This document shows, in pieces, positions 62,623-64,000 of a DNA stretch of 64,000 nucleotides. The DNA is from Algoriphagus yeomjeoni (GTDB taxonomy: Bacteria > Bacteroidota > Bacteroidia > Cytophagales > Cyclobacteriaceae), in contig NZ_QLLK01000001.1 of the NCBI RefSeq assembly GCF_003259505.1, forward strand, positions 620,001-684,000, in the 5' to 3' direction. Numbering within the stretch: the first letter of the stretch is position 1; every line of letters starts with the position of its first letter. Both the position numbers and the translations under genes were made by a program. Under the pieces are notes generated by a model. It had not been told where the DNA came from. It did not search any database and saw nothing but the letters and a program-made list of their open reading frames with translations.

Positions 62623-62655
62623 ATTGAACGCTCATTCAATATTATATATTGATTT
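62623..62655. promoter_or_regulatory. Operator-like element, copy 2 (between metallophosphoesterase and TetR genes)
   Basis: TTGAACGCTCATTCAA at 62624-62639 is a palindrome with TTGAA/TTCAA arms; flanks match copy 1. It lies 81 nt before the TetR start and 112 nt before the divergent metallophosphoesterase start, so it could control both. Confidence 0.8.
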
Positions 62656-62720
62656 TTGGGTTTCCAACGAATTTTACAACTATATTAGTCCTATTAACTT
62701 TCTTTTAACACTTTATTAAT

Positions 62721-63323
62721 ATGAGTAACAAGATTTCGGATGAAAGAAAGAAAGAGATAATTGGTGGGTTTTATGAGTTATCAAAACAAAATGGTCTGGA
62801 AAACACGTCGATTGCTAAAATAGGAAAGCACCTTGGCATGCCACCTAGTTTGATCATGCATTACTTTCCTACTCGCGAGATTCTGATTTCAAATTTGATT
62901 TCATTCATCTTGGAACAAATGCTGATGATCTATCAGCCCATGCTTGAGGAACTTGAAATTCAAAATTATGCTGATCCACACACCTTTGTCGATCGGCTTT
63001 TCTCCAGAGATTGGAATTTGCTTTTAGACGATGGTGTCTTTTACAGTTGTTTCAGTTTGATCTTTAGAAATAAGAGAATCAAAGATGAGTATCGTGTTCT
63101 GCATGAAAAATTGAGAGAAAATCTGAAAGCCATACTCGATAGAGACGAAACTTTACACGGGAAGGATACCGAACTTCTAGCCGAGCAGATTTTCGTAGTT
63201 GTAGAGGGGGCATATTATTACCTCTCCATGTTTGATGATCCAGAAGTGTACGAGGAGAAAGTTACAATATTCAAGAATCAGGTTTATGATTTGCTTAGGA
63301 AATACGAAGTCCAGCATTTGTAA
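62721..63323 (+). CDS. TetR/AcrR family regulator, BetI-like
   Basis: This 200-aa protein has the N-terminal TetR helix-turn-helix (GLENTSIAKIGKHLGMPPSL followed by IMHYFPTREILI) and a helical ligand domain ending EEKVTIFKNQVYDLLRKYEV. The HTH phrase S/T-IA-IG..-G...-I-HYF is like BetI, the choline-responsive repressor, and the next gene encodes a BetB-like dehydrogenase. It probably binds the TTGAA-N6-TTCAA elements at 61277 and 62623. The effector is unproven; choline or betaine aldehyde is inferred. Confidence 0.85.
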   Translation: MSNKISDERKKEIIGGFYELSKQNGLENTSIAKIGKHLGMPPSLIMHYFPTREILISNLISFILEQMLMIYQPMLEELEIQNYADPHTFVDRLFSRDWNLLLDDGVFYSCFSLIFRNKRIKDEYRVLHEKLRENLKAILDRDETLHGKDTELLAEQIFVVVEGAYYYLSMFDDPEVYEEKVTIFKNQVYDLLRKYEVQHL

Positions 63324-63693
63324 CCTTCTTAATTTCAATCCTCAGAAAGCTTGGTTTATTTGCTTATCGGGATAGAGATTAAAATGAATTTATAAAGCCA
63401 TCTTGAACAATAAAAGGGAGCCTTTTCGATGTACAATAATTATGTGGCATCATTCAAGACCAAAAAAGGAAGTACTCATAAGGTTCATTTTAGATGCTTT
63501 ACAAAGTCTTCGGACTAATGATCTCTTATCTCACCATTTAACAAACGTACCCGAGCTCGGTATTAGAGTTTGGGGTACAAACTATTAGAATAAATTTACA
63601 TTTGGAGCTGAGTTGATTTCTTCTGAAGTGATGCCCGCAAGATACAATTGGGATACTTATTCACTCCTCCATTCTAATCCATAGACCTTATTC
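63324..63693 (+). other. 370-nt intergenic region before the betB-like gene
   Basis: No convincing gene is present. A Bacteroidota-type -7 motif TACATTTG lies at 63597-63604, with TTTG at 63569 somewhat too far upstream (24 nt) for an ideal -33 box. No TTGAA-N6-TTCAA element was seen here. Confidence 0.45.
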
Positions 63694-64000
63694 ATGCATA
63701 GCATTCCATTATTTATTGGTAACAAGCCAGTTCGAGGTTCAGGCAAAAAGTTTAATAACTACAATCCCGCTACTGGGAAAGTTCTAAATGAAGTTAGCAG
63801 TGCCTCTGCTGAGGATTTTGAGAAAACTATAGAATCCGCTAAGCAAGGATTTGAGGTTTGGTCTGTCATGTCCCCAACCGAGCGCGGAAGGATTTTACAT
63901 AAGGCTTCTCGACTTTTACGTGAAAAAAATGATGAATTGGCCCTACTTGAATCGCAGGATGCAGGTAAGCCGATTCGTGAAGCGCTAGAAGTAGATGTGG
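63694..64000 (+). CDS. Betaine-aldehyde-dehydrogenase-like protein, N-terminal part
   Basis: From ATG 63694 the frame is open to the window end (102 codons). It reads MHSIPLFIGNKPVRGSGKKF, then NNYNPATGKVLNEVSSASAE, a QGFEVWSVMSPTERGRILHK helix and LLESQDAGKPIREA, which is the N-terminal cofactor domain of the ALDH superfamily nearest BetB. The product would oxidise betaine aldehyde to glycine betaine with NAD(P)+. The catalytic Cys is beyond the edge. Other amino-aldehyde dehydrogenases (for example aminobutyraldehyde) have similar starts. Confidence 0.85.
   Translation, partial: MHSIPLFIGNKPVRGSGKKFNNYNPATGKVLNEVSSASAEDFEKTIESAKQGFEVWSVMSPTERGRILHKASRLLREKNDELALLESQDAGKPIREALEVDV

Noticed and set aside
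63403..63588. 61-codon open frame between the TetR and BetB-like genes
   Set aside because: TTG start, unusual composition, no family resemblance; more likely chance in the intergenic region.

Overview
The window looks like chromosome of an aerobic, heterotrophic member of the Bacteroidota, most likely order Cytophagales and close to Algoriphagus/Cyclobacteriaceae. This rests on moderate-to-low GC, a SusC/SusD pair, a GldJ gliding/T9SS lipoprotein, a BatD protein, MuiA/DUF4139 and PorT-type barrel families, and almost no Shine-Dalgarno sequences. The taxonomic call is from memory of these families, not from a search. No rRNA, tRNA, CRISPR, prophage or insertion sequence was seen. Both window edges cut a gene: a nucleotidyltransferase on the left and a betaine-aldehyde-type dehydrogenase on the right.

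Layout. 1-2.2 kb: partial nucleotidyltransferase, then PII and the ammonium transporter (nitrogen module). 2.2-7.2 kb: small conserved protein, BatD coupled to chorismate synthase, a dicarboxylate/amino-acid symporter, and a RelE-type toxin-antitoxin pair. 7.2-13.4 kb: housekeeping (fumarase, RidA, MazG, GlmM, cysteine desulfurase). 13.4-17.3 kb: a two-repeat secreted protein, a Rieske protein, a lipoprotein PQQ dehydrogenase with an internal cytochrome c, and a DoxX protein. 17.8-22.1 kb: argB-argD-argC-argJ, a compact arginine operon that uses the acetyl cycle. 22.8-28.8 kb: a hydroxyproline degradation cluster (D-hydroxyproline oxidase, 4-hydroxyproline epimerase, semialdehyde dehydrogenase, DHDPS-like deaminase) with a divergent AraC regulator. 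29-36.3 kb: small envelope proteins, an ABC ATPase with a giant permease-M1 peptidase fusion, and a DUF885 peptidase. 36.4-41.1 kb: second toxin-antitoxin pair, an ECF sigma/anti-sigma-like pair with a Spy-like secreted protein, a barrel protein and gltX.

41.4-44.3 kb is the most unusual accessory locus. It holds a lipoprotein with a Gly-rich linker and a C-terminal HELTH metallopeptidase-like domain. This is translationally coupled to three tandem paralogous small exported proteins, the middle one broken by an in-frame stop. The layout resembles a secreted toxin with an immunity array. A C9 tract lies just upstream of the lipoprotein start, where loss of one C would fuse an upstream ATG in frame.

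44.4-54.7 kb: Mfd, GldJ, DoxX, DUF1684, a leaderless PG amidase with two SH3 domains, a PfpI-like protein, and a DUF4139 protein with an inserted SusC-like N-terminal module. 54.7-64 kb: a candidate phosphoester/choline utilisation locus. It comprises a secreted type I phosphodiesterase, SusD, SusC, a Tat-exported metallophosphoesterase, a TetR/BetI-like regulator and the start of a BetB-like dehydrogenase. A near-identical 33-bp element containing a TTGAA-N6-TTCAA palindrome lies upstream of both susC and the regulator, which ties the genes into one predicted regulon.
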